A stretch of DNA of 64,000 nucleotides from Tolypeutes matacus (taxonomy: Eukaryota > Chordata > Mammalia > Cingulata > Chlamyphoridae): contig JAKSZT010054324.1 in NCBI GenBank assembly GCA_026826555.1, forward strand, positions 5,927,063 to 5,991,062. Direction: 5' to 3'. The position numbers were made by a program, and so were the translations under genes. The notes beneath the pieces were generated by a model. It had not been told where the DNA came from. It ran no database searches and saw nothing but the letters and a program-made list of their open reading frames with translations. This document shows positions 24,159 through 35,690 of this stretch, piece by piece. Position 1 is the stretch's first letter, and every line of letters begins with the position of its first letter.

Positions 24159-25527
24159 AAGAATTCTTGGCTGGCAGCTTTTCTCTTTCAGTACTTTAGA
24201 TATATCATAGCACTGCCTTCTTGTTTCCATAGCTTCTGATGAGAAAGTGGCACATATTCTTATTGAAGTTCCCTTGTAAGTGATAAATCACTTTTCTCTT
24301 GCTGCATTCAGAATTCTCTCTTTACTTTTAGCATTTAACATTCTGATTAGTATGTCTCAGTGTAGTGCTTCTTGGACATGTAAATTTATGATTTTCATAA
24401 GAGTTGGGAAATTTTCAGCCATTATTTCCTCAAATATTCTTTACCTTTTCCCTTCTCTTTTCCTTCTGGGACATCCACGACGTGTGTTTGTGCACTTTGT
24501 GCTGTCATTCAATTCCCTGAGACTTTGTTCAATTTTTTCCAGCCTTTTCTCTATCTATTCTTCTTTTTCTAAGATTTCAAATGTCCTATCTTCTAGTTTG
24601 TTGATTTTATCCTTTGCTTGTTCAAATCTGCTGTTGTATGCCTCTACTGTATTTTTAATTGCTTCTATTTTACATTTCATTCCCATAAGTTCTATTATGT
24701 TTCTTTGAATGCTTTCAAATTCTTCTTTATACTCTCCCAGTGTCTTCTTAATATTCTTTATCTCTTTTGCCATATTTTCCATCATCTCCTTGAATTGATT
24801 TACGAGATTTTGTAGAATATCTTTGATTAGTTGATCCAAATTCTGTGTCTCTTCTGAATTTTTATTTTTACCTTTGACTGGGCCATATCTTCCTGTTTCT
24901 TTTTATGACTTGTAATTTTTTGCACATGTCTAGGCATCTGATTATCTTTTTGAGTTTACTCTGATGGTCAGGTTCTCTCTCTTGCTTAGGGTTTTATTGT
25001 TGATTGACTTTGTGTTAATGCTCTTCTTTGACACTTGGTTCAACTTATTTTAGACTATTAGAATTGCCTGTACTTAACTGATCAGATTTATTTAAATATT
25101 CTTCCGTAGATTCTTGGTTCAGAGCCAGGACCCAGAAATCTAAACTCTCCAATACAAAGCTGCAAGCAGCATTCAGTCATGCCCCCAACCCCTGTACTTG
25201 GGTAGGAAGGTCTCCTTGTCACTCTCTGTCCACAGCAGCCAGCCATGGAGCAGACCCCAGGTGGCTCACCTAGAATGTAGGAATAGGTGCCAGCAATTGG
25301 GGCAGCAGGAGTCACTCACAGTTCTTTACCACAGCTTCTCAGTCTCTGCATCCCATTCTTCCCTGGATGTTGTACAATGCTCTGCTGCCCTCTGGGGCGC
25401 CAGAACATTTGTTTCAGACAGTTTTTTCCTGTCCACTTGCTGTTTTTGGAGAAAGAGTAAGTCCTGTAGCTTCCTGACTCCACCATCTTCCCTGGAAGTA
25501 TCCCTCTTGTCATTTCTTTTTTATTAA

Positions 25528-25558
25528 AAAAAAAAAACAAAAAACAAAAAAAAAAAAA
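25528..25558. repeat. A-rich simple repeat
   Basis: A run of A interrupted by single C residues. It directly follows the L1 5' end. Confidence 0.8.
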
Positions 25559-25869
25559 CTTACCTTCTTCATATCACCTGCCTACAATTTGGAGTTCTTC
25601 TGTTCTCAAACCTTCAGAATCCCTAATTGCCTTACTCTACTTCCACTTGCTCAGATGCTGATATCCAATTGGTCTTGTCATCTAAATATTTTGTAAATGT
25701 TGTTGTTTGCTTTGGTATTGCCAACCTAGTTGTTCTCTTTGCTTCTATGGGAAACTCAATGAGATTTAAAATTGTGCTGCTGTAAGAGCTATCATCACAG
25801 TAATTTCTCCTTGGATTGTGCTTGCTAACTTCTCCTCCACCACTCACATTTAAAAAATACTGACCAGCC

Positions 25870-26220
25870 ATAACCTGCCCTCATGAATTGCTTGAGTGAA
25901 CAATGTCCTTCCTCCTGCTTATTTCTATCTTAAAATCTCCTGCCTATATTTAAGGTCTTGTTAAGTGTGATCACATCCAGGAAGCATTCCTGAAACATGC
26001 TGTCAGGCAAGGTCAGTGGTTTGTTTTCGGCATTCCCATAACCAATAGAATTGCCTCAATTAGAGCATCTATCACACCACATATTGCACTTCTTGTCTCC
26101 CCAGTGGGTTTTAAGCATCTCTAAACAAGAACCAGACTGACTCTTCTTCTGTCCTTAGTGCCTGGTCCAGGACCCAGCTCAAAGTAGACACAAAATAAAG
26201 GTCATCTTGAATGATTTGAT
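25870..26220 (+). repeat. L2 LINE 3' end
   Basis: The order of blocks matches an L2 3' UTR: a CCTTCCTCCTGCTTATTTC-like run, ATCTATCACACCACATATTG, AACAAGAACCAGACTGACTC, then AGTGCCTGGTCCAGGACCCAG and a tail ending AAATAAAGGTCATCTTGAATG. Confidence 0.6.
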
Positions 26221-26419
26221 TTTACTATATTCTAGTAATCTGCTCAGAGATAATTTGTGGCAGAATTAATATTGCTCTTGCCTCATAGTTATAAAATCCT
26301 TTTGCACACAGCACAGTTACATTTCCTTCATTCTTATGCTCTATTTGCAGACTTGCTTAAGCACTTTGTTCTTTGCAATTTCTGTTTGTTTATTTGTTTG
26401 CTGATGTGAGATATTTATA

Positions 26420-26545
26420 CCTGTCAGTCTGTGAGCTAATCAAGGGTAGGGAACAAATCTTACCCTCTCAGTTTCCCCATTTTCAGTCCAGTGTCTGGCA
26501 TAGAATAGGCACTCAGGAAAGGTCTGCTGCCTGAAAGAACGAGAG
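26420..26545 (+). repeat. L2 LINE 3' terminal fragment
   Basis: CAGTCTGTGAGCTAATCAAGG, then CCAGTGTCTGGCATAGAATAGGCACTCAGGAA, is the L2 terminal signature ('gtgcctggcacatagtaggcgctcaata'). Confidence 0.7.
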
Positions 26546-27400
26546 AAAGGCCTTTCTTCATTCGTTCCAGGGCTCAGCTGAGAGTTGTCCATTCACGCCT
26601 TTGCTTCCCAAGGTCCCTGACTAGAAATCAGCATGAAGCTTCACAGGACCCCTGGGTCCTCCCCTGAAGAGAAATTGATGAGAAGAGGGACTCACAACAT
26701 CTGTGGCCCTGCTTCACCCAGCCTTTGTGCTTCAGAATGGAGGCATCAAGGCTGGTCCATCCACTCCCCCCTTCTTTGCCTGCCTCTTTTCATAGTTGCA
26801 GCTGCTCAGTGCCATCCTCAGTTTCAGCTGCCTGCCTATCTTCCCATAAGTCCTTTGAACACCTTAAATTGGGTAGGAACGCACAATCCTGCTACAAATC
26901 CAGAAGGAAGGAGTACTAGAATGTTTGTGTAAAACCCTAAGGCCCAGAATCTGAAGATGATGCATCATGTAGGTGTTTGAAAACCAAAATGTCAAACTTA
27001 CTAGTATGTTCTTGTTAGGACTTAGAGCTTCAACATTTGCAGGTTTGAGTCTGGAGATTGTCTTCCTATGTTTATCCCAATTGCAGGACCTTGTGAGGAG
27101 TATCTCTCCAAATACAAAATTTTATTTAAATATATATCAATGTTATTTTCTTTAAAACTTAAAGGTTGTTTTGGATGCCTTTACTAGCAATTGAGAGAAC
27201 AAGAAAATTTCCTTCATTAGAATGATAAGCACATCACTAATTGACCGCAGTTCTAGGCAGGCAATGAACAAATATGTTTCAGATATTATCTTAATCCTTA
27301 CTATTAACTTTTTAAAAATATTTTAAATTTTTAAAAATTCCTTTTATATTTATTCATGATGGCTTTGCTCAATTGTCCCTCTTATAGATTGATTTGCTAA
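26546..27400. other. Intergenic DNA, nothing recognised
   Basis: A slightly GC-richer stretch at 26560-26930 contains two overlapping frames of 99 and 64 codons. They have no recognisable domain and no splice or retroposition signs. I do not call them genes. Confidence 0.4.
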
Positions 27401-27404
27401 GAAA

Positions 27405-29277
27405 TTTTTAAAAATATATTTTTATTAGAGAGGTTGTGAATTTAGAAAACAATAATGCACATATGTGGAATTCCCATAAAATGCCCCTCCACCAACACAC
27501 TACATTGTTGTAAAATATTTGTTACAGATGATGAGATAATATCATCAGACTATTACCCCTAACTATGGTCTATAACATACACATTTGGTATATTTTTTCC
27601 ATACACCCTTATTTTTAACAGTACATCTATGGCACTGATATAAGAATATTACAGTACTGCTGTTAACTTTAGTCCATAGGTTACATTAATCATATTTTTC
27701 CCATGCTTCTCCACATTCTTAGCACCTTGCAATAGTGATGTATATTTGTTCTACTTCATAAAAGGACATTCTTATATTTGTACTATTAACCACAATTCTC
27801 ATCCACCTCTGGGTTCACTACATTATTCAGTCCCTAGATTATTCTCTAGATTTTTTCCAATTGACATTTATATCCTTAAACTACCCTTTTCAGCCACAAT
27901 TCATTTATGAACCAGCTGCATTAGTTCTATTCATTATAATGAGTAGAACTAATTATAATGAGTTGAACCATCAACTCTATCCATTACTACACTTTTATAG
28001 TCAAGTTAATTAAAACTTTTACATACATTAAATATTAGTACCCCTTCTTAGCCCTTCTCTTATCTCTTAATAACCTATACTCTAGGTTTTAACTCCACAC
28101 ATTTTATCTTCATATTTAGTTCATATTAGAGAGACCATGCGATATTTGTCCTTTAGTATCTGGCTTATTTCACTTAGCATAAAGTCTTCAAGGTTTATGC
28201 ATGTTATCATATGTGTAACAATTTCATTTCTTCTTACAGCACAATAGTATTCCATCATATACATATACCACATTTTGTTTATCCATTCATCGGTTCATGG
28301 ACACTTGGGCTGGGTCCATATTTTAGCAATTGTGAGTAACACTGCTATGAACATCATTGTGCAAATGTCTGTTCATGTCATAGTTTACAGTTCTTCTGGA
28401 TATATTTCCAGTGGAGGAATTGCTTGATCATATGGCAGTTTTATATTTAGCTTCCTTAGAAACCACCAAACTGTCTTCCAGAGGCTGCACCATTTTACAA
28501 TCCTACCAACAGTGAAAGAGTGTTCCTATTTCTCCACATCCCCTCCAGTACTTATTGCTTTCTGTTTTGTTTTTTTGTTTTTTTTTATAATGACCATTCT
28601 AAGTGGTGTGAGATATCTCGTTGTTTTGATTTCCATTTCCCTAACAGCTAGTGATATTAAATATTTTTATGTGATTTTTGGCCATTTGTATTCCCTTTTT
28701 GGAGAAATGTCTATTTAAATCTTTTGCCCATTTTTAAATCAGATTGCTTGCTCTTTTATTGTTGAGTTGTATGATCTCTTTATATAGAAAGGAAATCAAA
28801 CCCTTATTGGATATGTGGTTTCCAAATATTTTCTCCCATTATATGGGCTGTATTTTCACCTTCTTGATGAAGTCCTTTGAATCACAAAAGAGTTTAAGTT
28901 TGAAGAGGTCCCATTTTTCCATCTTTTCTTTCATTGCTCATGCTTTTGGTGTAAGGTTTAAGAATCCACCACCTACCATCAAGTCTTGAAGATGTTTCCC
29001 TACATTTTCTTCTACAAGCTTTATGGGTTTTTTATATTTAGGTCTTTGATCCATTTTGGATTAATTTTTGTATAAGGTGTATGATAGGGGTCCTCTTTCT
29101 TTCTTTTGAATATGGATATCCAGTTCTCCCAGCACCATTTGTTGGATAGACTGTTCTGCCTCAGCTGGGTGGGTTTGAGAACCTTATCAAAAATCACTTG
29201 ACTGTAGATGTAAGGGTCTGTTTCTGAACTATCAGTTCAGTTCTGTTGGTCTTTGTGTCTACCTTTATGCCAGTTTC
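27405..29277 (-). repeat. L1 antisense, 5' truncated: 3' UTR and ORF2 C-terminal third
   Basis: The plus strand starts with the antisense 3' end (TTTTTATTAGAGAGGTTGTG, 27420) and continues through the 3' UTR to antisense ORF2: TATTCCATCATATACATATACC (28249), GCAATTGTGAGTAACACTGC (28326), TTGATTTCCATTTCCCTAAC (28626) and TCCAGTTCTCCCAGCACCATTTG (29118). It stops at about 29277, where a SINE lies. Several stops break ORF2. Confidence 0.9.
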
Positions 29278-29286
29278 ACCATTATC

Positions 29287-29374
29287 TTTTTTTTAAGGAG
29301 GTACCAGGGATTGAACCCAGGACTTTGGACATGGGAAGCAGGTGCTCAACCACTTGAGCTATATCCACTCCCCT
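29287..29374 (-). mobile_element. DAS-type tRNA-derived SINE, antisense
   Basis: On the plus strand a T run is followed by AAGGAGGTACCAGGGATTG, the inverted B box (GGATTGAACCC), and an inverted A box (TTGAGCTATATCC) ending ACTCCCC. Flanks TCACCATTATC and TCACCATTACC form a 10-of-11 target duplication. It is the same SINE as at 19242 in the opposite orientation. Confidence 0.9.
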
Positions 29375-29384
29375 CACCATTACC

Positions 29385-29500
29385 TTTTGAAGTAGGTCCT
29401 ATTATAGTCTCCATTTACCTATGAGGGGCCTGTGGGGATGAGATGTAACTTGCATGAGGCACATGGTTATTAAGTAGCCAATGAGGATTCTAACCAGATA
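29385..29500 (-). repeat. MIR core fragment
   Basis: TCTCCATTTACCTATGAGGGG followed by ATGAGATGTAACTTGCATGAGGC and GGTTATTAAGTAGCCAATGA follows the antisense MIR core order ('attttacagatgagg ... cttgcccaaggtca ... gctagtaagtgg'). Confidence 0.55.
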
Positions 29501-30225
29501 TTTTGGAGTCTACCCAACATCCTTAAGAAATAAGATTTATCTTAAGACTTGAAAATTTTACACCTTTAGATGTATGCAGCAAAATAAATGACTTGTACAA
29601 AGGTCATTGCCCTTAGAGAAAACATTTCAAAACAAATCACTAACGTTTCATTTTTTATGCTGAAAACATAAGAAAAGAACAATAAAAAACCCTCTTCTTC
29701 ATCAACAAGTAAACAAATAGCATCTTGGGTGTTTCCTTCTTGAAACAAAGGCTTGAACTAAATGGGAAATTGCCACATCTCTAAGGGAAAAAAGATACCA
29801 CAAAACAATGTATGCAAAGTAAATAAATAGAAAAGTCAAGGAAGGCCAGGTGTCTGGCAAACATGGAAACCAAGTGCTTAGTAATCAGGAAACAGGATCC
29901 TACCCTTCTCTCCAGAAAATGACAGGTACCTGGAAATGACTATAACCAGAAGAGCAACTCTTACCTCAAATCTTGCCAAATTCCTGGCTTGACCATTCTC
30001 CGAGAACAAAACCCTAACAAGACTCCTTGAGATAAAGCATAAGCATCTGATCCTTTCTCAGTGGAAGCGAAGACTTTCCTGGAAGCTCACCAGGCACAGG
30101 ATATTCACCAGCTACTGAGGCAGCACCCTTCACAGTCTGCCACAGGTATTTTCATTGCCTTCAGTATTGGCACCAGCCCTGAGGAGACTTGATGGTGTGG
30201 GGGACCCTGGGAAGATGGCAGGGCA
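29501..30225. other. Intergenic DNA, nothing recognised
   Basis: No gene-like frame or recognisable repeat ends. Confidence 0.4.
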
Positions 30226-30229
30226 TCGT

Positions 30230-30640
30230 ATGAGTCAGGACTCTCTTGTTTGCTAATGACAGAACTCAGCTTCAAGTAGCTTAAAATATAAAAGAAAATG
30301 TATGTTTCATGTATCAGTAACTCTAACAGTAGTTCTATTTCAGGCACAGCTGGAGCCAGTGTCTTAAGTAATATCATCAGAACTAGGTCTCTTTCTTACA
30401 AGCTCTTCTCTGCTTTGCTTTTCTATGTCTGCCACAGCCTTTGGTGGGCTCTCTCCACCTGGTGGCCACAGGAATCACTAAGCTCATTCCACCTGGCTCA
30501 GTACAGAAAAGAGAAATTTCCCTTCCCACTAATTCCAACAAAAGTCCTAGGAATGAGTTGCAAATTGCTTCCCATGTTCACAAGGATCTAGTTACTGTGG
30601 CCAGGGGACTGGAGCAAATGGATTGGCTAAATTCAGATTC
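30230..30640 (+). repeat. Old mammal-wide interspersed repeat
   Basis: The order GCTTCAAGTAGCTTAAAATA, TTTCAGGCACAGCTGGAGCC, ATCATCAGAACTAGGTCTCTTTC, TCCAACAAAAGTCCTAGGAA and ACTGTGGCCAGGGGACTGGAG matches a widespread old mammalian repeat whose name I cannot give with confidence. It accounts for the frames at 30298-30668. Confidence 0.5.
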
Positions 30641-31365
30641 CATGTTCACCACCAGAACCAGGAAATGATGCCAGTGTCATTAACCACATTGACTAAGAGT
30701 GGAGGAGGGTTGTTCCTCAAAGAAAGCCTGATGTGCTGTTACCAATAAAAGAAGACAAGGATACTAGCCATGCAAAAACTCCAGGTCTTCAGAGATCACC
30801 TGAGTCACCATCATCCCTGCTTTTGCCACAATGTAGATGGAGACATGTCCCAGAGATAGGGTGCATATTCTCCAAGGTCACATGGTGATTCAGAGGCAAA
30901 GCTAGTATAATTCTATTTTCATATAAATAGCAGAAAACCAAAAACAGTGGCACAGACATGACAGAAATTTCTTTCCTTCCCACGTAGAAGAACTCTAGAA
31001 GTAGGCAGTTCATTCTGACCCTGGACTACCCACAATGGTATTTCAGCCATCATTTGTCTTTCTCCACCAGCATCTTAAAACTATCTTATGCTCCATGATG
31101 GCTGCTGAAGCTCCAACCTGGAGCAACCATCATGTCTGCTTTAAAGATGGCAGGAAGGAGAAAAGGAGGAAGGGCAAAGGGAGCCCTCCACAGCTGTGTC
31201 AGATCCATCTAAGCAGCTGGCCCAAAGCCCCACATGGTAATTCTGCTTACATCTAACTGGACTGAAACTTACTCTGATTACTCTTAGTACAAGGGAAATA
31301 GTGGATGAGAAAGCACTTCACAAACTGAAAGTACTAACACTATGCTAATTTATTTATTTCTCTTA
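30641..31365. other. Intergenic DNA, nothing recognised
   Basis: No gene-like feature. Confidence 0.4.
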
Positions 31366-31369
31366 GAAT

Positions 31370-32760
31370 TATTCAAACATTACAGGCTCTTTTTTCTGTT
31401 TTCAAACTTTTCAAAGAAATAGTTAGCATAAAATAATTCTTCCTCCCATTTAGACACCCTGTTTGTCCCCCAGAGACAATGACTGTTAACTGTTTCTTGT
31501 GTGTCCTTCTCCATAAACTTTCTATGCATAATGCAAATATGTGTGTATTTGTGGTAGCACATTCAAATCCAGTGTTACCATAGAGAAATATAATGAGAGT
31601 CACATATGTATTTTAACTTTTCTAGGAGCAACTACAAAAAATTAAAAAGCCAGAGGTAAAATTAATTGTAATAATATATTTAATATATCAAAATATTTTA
31701 ATTTCAACATGTCATAAATATAAAATATATTGAGATATTTTACCTTCTTTTTTCATACAATGTATGACAGTTTGAGATTATTTATGAATCCCAAAAAGAG
31801 AAAAATTATGTTTATAAACTAATCCATTCCTCTGGGTGTGATACCCTTTGGTGATATGAAATTCAGTGAGGGGCCTCTGATTAAGTTAATTTGATAAAAT
31901 CAATTTAGGGCTTCTGATTGGGCTATATCAGTAAGGTGTAAGTTATGTTGGGTCCCTGCCACCTTGCAGGGGTCTGATATAAACAGATACTCATTCAGGA
32001 GACAGAAGAAGATACACCAGAGGAGAGAACTTTGTTATTTTTGACCCTGCTGTGTGACAGAAAGAAGGTTCAAACAGCTAGAGCCCCAGGAAGAGATGGA
32101 CCTTTTGCCTGGTAGCTTACAGCTGATCTTGGGATAAGAGCTGAGACTGATATTGGAAGTCCTGAGAGATGAGCCCTAACCAGGAGAGAGAGGACTGGAA
32201 GCCTGGAAAGAGAGGAGAGAACAGGCAGGGATCAGCGACCATCTTGCTTCAACACGTGGCAACTGACTTTGGTGAGAAAGCAACCTTGAGTTGAACTTTT
32301 TATGACCTTGTAGCAGATTTCTGGTAGTCTGCATCGGCACCCCTTTGACAGACTAATGCACCATGTCTTTGCGATCTCCTTCTAGCACTTACTACATCTT
32401 TCAGTCCAGACATGTAATTAGTGGTTACTGAATCAGACAGGGCAGGTTTACTGTCTGATGTGAACCTTGATTTTTCCACTTAGCCATCTATTTTGGAGCT
32501 CAGAATGATTCTTATCAGCATATACAGATAACCCTTACTCCATTTCAAGGCTGTACCATGTTCTTTTCTGTGGATATGACATAATTGATTTACCTTATAT
32601 CTACCAGGTAGGTAGTTTCCAACCTTTTGATGTTACAAACAACATTGTGAACATTCTAATAGAGATGGTTTTGCAGGCAGGTGCAGTTAGATCTTTGGAG
32701 AAGATGCTAGAATTGGAATTACAAAGTAAAAGGGTCTTGACTATTTACCTGATTTCCTAG
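31370..32760 (-). repeat. Old L1M-like 3' sequence, antisense, split by an LTR
   Basis: 31430-31560 (AGACAATGACTGTTAACTGTTTC, CATAAACTTTCTATGCATAAT) and 32490-32760 (GTAGTTTCCAACCTTTTGATG, TACAAACAACATTGTGAACAT, AGAATTGGAATTACAAAGTA) look like two parts of one old antisense L1M 3' region. LTR copy D sits between them. Alignment by eye only. Confidence 0.5.
31761..32360 (+). repeat. Xenarthran LTR-like repeat, copy D
   Basis: It begins at or just after TGTATGACAGTTTGAGATTA and ends CAGACTAATGCA. Inside are the family blocks CTTCAACACGTGGCAACTGAC, GCATCGGCACCCCTTTG and TGAATCCCAAAAAGAG. The direct flanks do not give a clean duplication. Confidence 0.8.
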
Positions 32761-33545
32761 TAAGCTTAAATGAAGAAACCATCCAAGGCTCAGTTCCTAT
32801 TGTACCCCCAGCCCTCTTCCCCTCCCCATGTAACTCATCATCTTTCATTTTTGTATTCCTTTAAATATTCTTAGTTTTATTCTGAATTTCCATACTGTTT
32901 CATACTGTTGTCTTGCTTTTGATCTTAGTTAGGTGGGCCCAGAGCAACCTTTATCTCAGGGCTAATTATTCCTCATCACAGAGGAATGCTCTCTGAGCAC
33001 TCTGCCCAGTGGCCTCTGAATTTTGAGCTTCTTCCATCCTGTCAGGTGTAAAAATGAACCACTCCCAGTCCCAGGTTAGCTCTGAGGATTGTGCTGTCTA
33101 ATGTTGTCTTCTAAGGCCTTTGGTTGACCCCTTGTACCCCTGCTTTATTCAGCGAAATCTTGAGGGAATCCTTCTGTAGAGCTCTTAAGTCCTCTCTCTC
33201 TCTGCAGTTTCTTTCCAATGCAGCTCTCTGCTTCTGTCACTTCTCCTGCAAATGGAGCTGCCTTTTCTTCCCATATTCCCAGTCCCATGGCCTGACCTCA
33301 CCGTCACTTGTGGGCTCACCTGGGTTGCAATGAGCCTGCAAATAATCTCCAGGCTTCATGCTGGGAGCAATCAACTCTTTTGTGTCCTTTCTTTCAGGGA
33401 CACTTGCCCTGCACAGCTTGTTTTCCAGTGCCTGAAAACTGTGGTTTCATATATTCTACTTCTCACAATTGTGTGGGGGTACACATATCTCTGTTTTACA
33501 GCAGGGAAATTGAAGTTTAATGGGATGACATGAAAGTCAAGAGAG
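32761..33545. other. Intergenic DNA, nothing recognised
   Basis: GC content rises here. Overlapping short frames at 33124-33533 have no recognisable domain. Confidence 0.4.
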
Positions 33546-33549
33546 ACTG

Positions 33550-33840
33550 GTGAAAAGATTCAGGGAATCTGAGTCCTGGTTTTTGATATGCTACTGACTT
33601 GCTATGAGACTTTGTGTAAGAGCCTATCTTTACCCATCAGGAAGATGAAGTGAATGTTGGTGTCATTTCACAATTACTACGTATCTATTCTCTTAGGAAC
33701 CTTAGGAGGTTGTCACTTATATTAGTTTCCATTTCACAGATATGGAATCTAAAGCAGAGGGCAGCCAAGCATTTTGTCCAAGAAAGAGGCAAGCTGGGAT
33801 TTGGGACTAGGCTACTCATACTAGTGCTGAGTCTTCACAA
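33550..33840 (+). repeat. MIR fragments
   Basis: 33550-33660 reads like a sense MIR (TCTGAGTCCTGGTTTTTGATA, ACTGACTTGCTATGAGACTTTG). 33720-33830 reads like an antisense MIR core (CCATTTCACAGATATGGAATC, AAGCTGGGATTTGGGACTAGG). Confidence 0.55.
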
Positions 33841-34089
33841 CTACCCTCTACTGCCTCCCAGGAGATGCAAACTTAGGATGTGGTAACCTCTAGGGACCTC
33901 TCTGCTCTGAGCTCCTCTAGTTCCATACAACCACCTATGACTTTGTGGCTGTGCCTGCCCTGCCCAGTTGCTAATGGCTTTTTCAGACACTTCTAAAACC
34001 CCAATTCCTGTTTTAAGACCCAAACTATAAGACCACTCAACAGCTTTCACTCTGAGGCCAAAGAAGACATTAGTCAAATTGTCAAGTTA

Positions 34090-34960
34090 TGGATTGTGAT
34101 CTGGAGTCTGAAGACCTGTCCATGTGGCCCTGAGAAAATCACATCCTTTGTGAGCTTCATTTTCTCCTCTGCAGGTCACTGCTGCAGCAGACAGTGGGAA
34201 AGCCCTACCTTTGCAGTAGCCACAAAACCAGCATTGGCCTCCAGAGATTTATCACACAGGAAATGCCTGCTCCTGAGGATCTCATGAAACAAGGACCATC
34301 ACCACCACCAACATGGATACTACACTGTGCTCAGTGCTCTCCGTACCGTGTCAAGCTAGCCCTCATCAACTGTTGTAGAGTTGATGAAATCAGCACCTGG
34401 TACCCACAAACTCTCAAAGCTGGGAGATGCCATGGGGAGGCTGTGGCCCCAGGTCTGACCTACTCCATAGCCCACCGCAAGCCTCCTTATCATGCTGAAA
34501 TGGTGCTGCCCTTGGGCTGGCTTCCATTTGTAGTAAAGCGTTCCATTACCTTCATCACTTTCTGTTCTACAATGTGCTGCTAGGCCCAGGCATGAGCTTC
34601 TCCACGCTGTTCATCAGTTGTATCCTGGGCGATGGCCGACTGTGCACATCAAGAGGACCATCCTACAGAATGGCTATGAGCAAGCAGACATGGGTAGGAC
34701 ACCAGCCCAGACTGGCTCTGCCTTCTAGGGGGCATTGGTTCTGTCCCTTTTGTGGAGCTTCCTGGGAGGACCAGCCACAGAGCGGTTGAGTTCACATCCT
34801 CCTTGAGTCTTCACACACTCAGAGCTCATCTCCAGAGAGAGGCTATAAAACTGACTAATGAAAACAAGGGCAGCCCAATGGACAGGTTTGAGTTCAAAGC
34901 TACTGTTCAGGAATTTCTTGCATGTCTGACTGATCTTTCAGGTACAATTGGCTGTTGATA
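34090..34960. other. Gene-poor stretch with short frames; MIR scrap at its start
   Basis: 34105-34175 resembles a MIR (GAAAATCACATCCTTTGTGAGC). The overlapping plus-strand frames at 34194-34583 and 34574-34789 (129 and 71 codons) have moderate GC content. A GTAGGAC donor-like site follows ACATGG at 34689. I recognise no domain and do not call a gene. Confidence 0.35.
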
Positions 34961-35284
34961 AATTAGAAGGTAGTCAAATATTATATGAATAGTTTGAAGT
35001 AAATTTATAAATGCATGGTTTAAATATTTTGAGAAAGAACACATCTCATATTTACAAGTGTTATTAGTACTTAGAGTACTTCCATTGAGGTACTCTGTAA
35101 TCAAAGCCATTTCTGAGGAAGTAAAGTTAGTGATTGTTCTACTTCTAACTTCCATCCATTCTTTCATTCATTCATTCATTCTCTGTGTACACTACAGTGG
35201 CACCCTGAGGCCTTGAGCTTCAAATTCCCCATAAAATAGAAGGATTCAAATATAATCTCTAGGAACTTCACCTGTTATGTTTTT

Positions 35285-35690
35285 AAAAATAACCTACTTT
35301 ATACAACACTTTTAAGTTTACCAAAAAATTACAGAGGAAGTACAGAGTTCCCATATACCCTTTCCCCAGACAGTTTCTCCTTTTGTTAACATCTCACTAT
35401 TACAGAACTAGTCTTGAGAATTTTTAGTAACTGAGGTCCATAGTTTACATTAGGGTTCACTCTTTACCTACACAGTTCTATGGTTGACAAATGCTTGATG
35501 TCATGCATTCAACAATACAGTAGTAGAATAGTTTCACTCCCCTAAAAATGCTCTGTGCTCCACCTATTCATCCTGTCCCCCCTTCCCCCAAAAAACCCTG
35601 AAAACCATGGATCTTTTGCTGTCTCTGTAGTTTTGCCTTTTCCCCAAGGTTCATGTCGTTGGAATCATAGGAAGGCCTCTGGTAGGAATT
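35285..35690 (-). repeat. L1M 3' UTR, antisense
   Basis: AGTACAGAGTTCCCATATACC, TTTGTTAACATCTCACTATTAC and AGTTTACATTAGGGTTCACTC are reverse complements of a common L1M 3' UTR. It is 5' truncated. Confidence 0.75.

Larger units (their letters stand above)
21690..25500 (-). repeat. L1 antisense with intact 5' end, ORF1 remnant and a large ORF2 deletion
   Basis: From the 5' end at about 25497 (CCACCATCTTCCCTGGAAG on the plus strand), the minus strand shows a GC-rich 5' UTR (25088-25500), then an ORF1 coiled-coil segment (24839-24555, 94 codons open, with LGEYKEEFESIQRN and NTVEAYNSRFEQAKDKINKL). It continues with ORF1 remnants to about 22980, then an ORF2 endonuclease piece (22860-22490, with VIINIYAPN). 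At about 22490 it jumps straight to the ORF2 C-terminus (CWRGCGETGTLIHCWW), so most of ORF2 is deleted. The 3' UTR follows to about 21690. The insert 23172-24158 lies within the ORF1/inter-ORF region. Confidence 0.85.

Noticed and set aside
34194..34583. 129-codon plus-strand frame as part of a gene such as CEL, expected near RALGDS
   Set aside because: I compared it mentally with CEL and GTF3C5 and saw no match.
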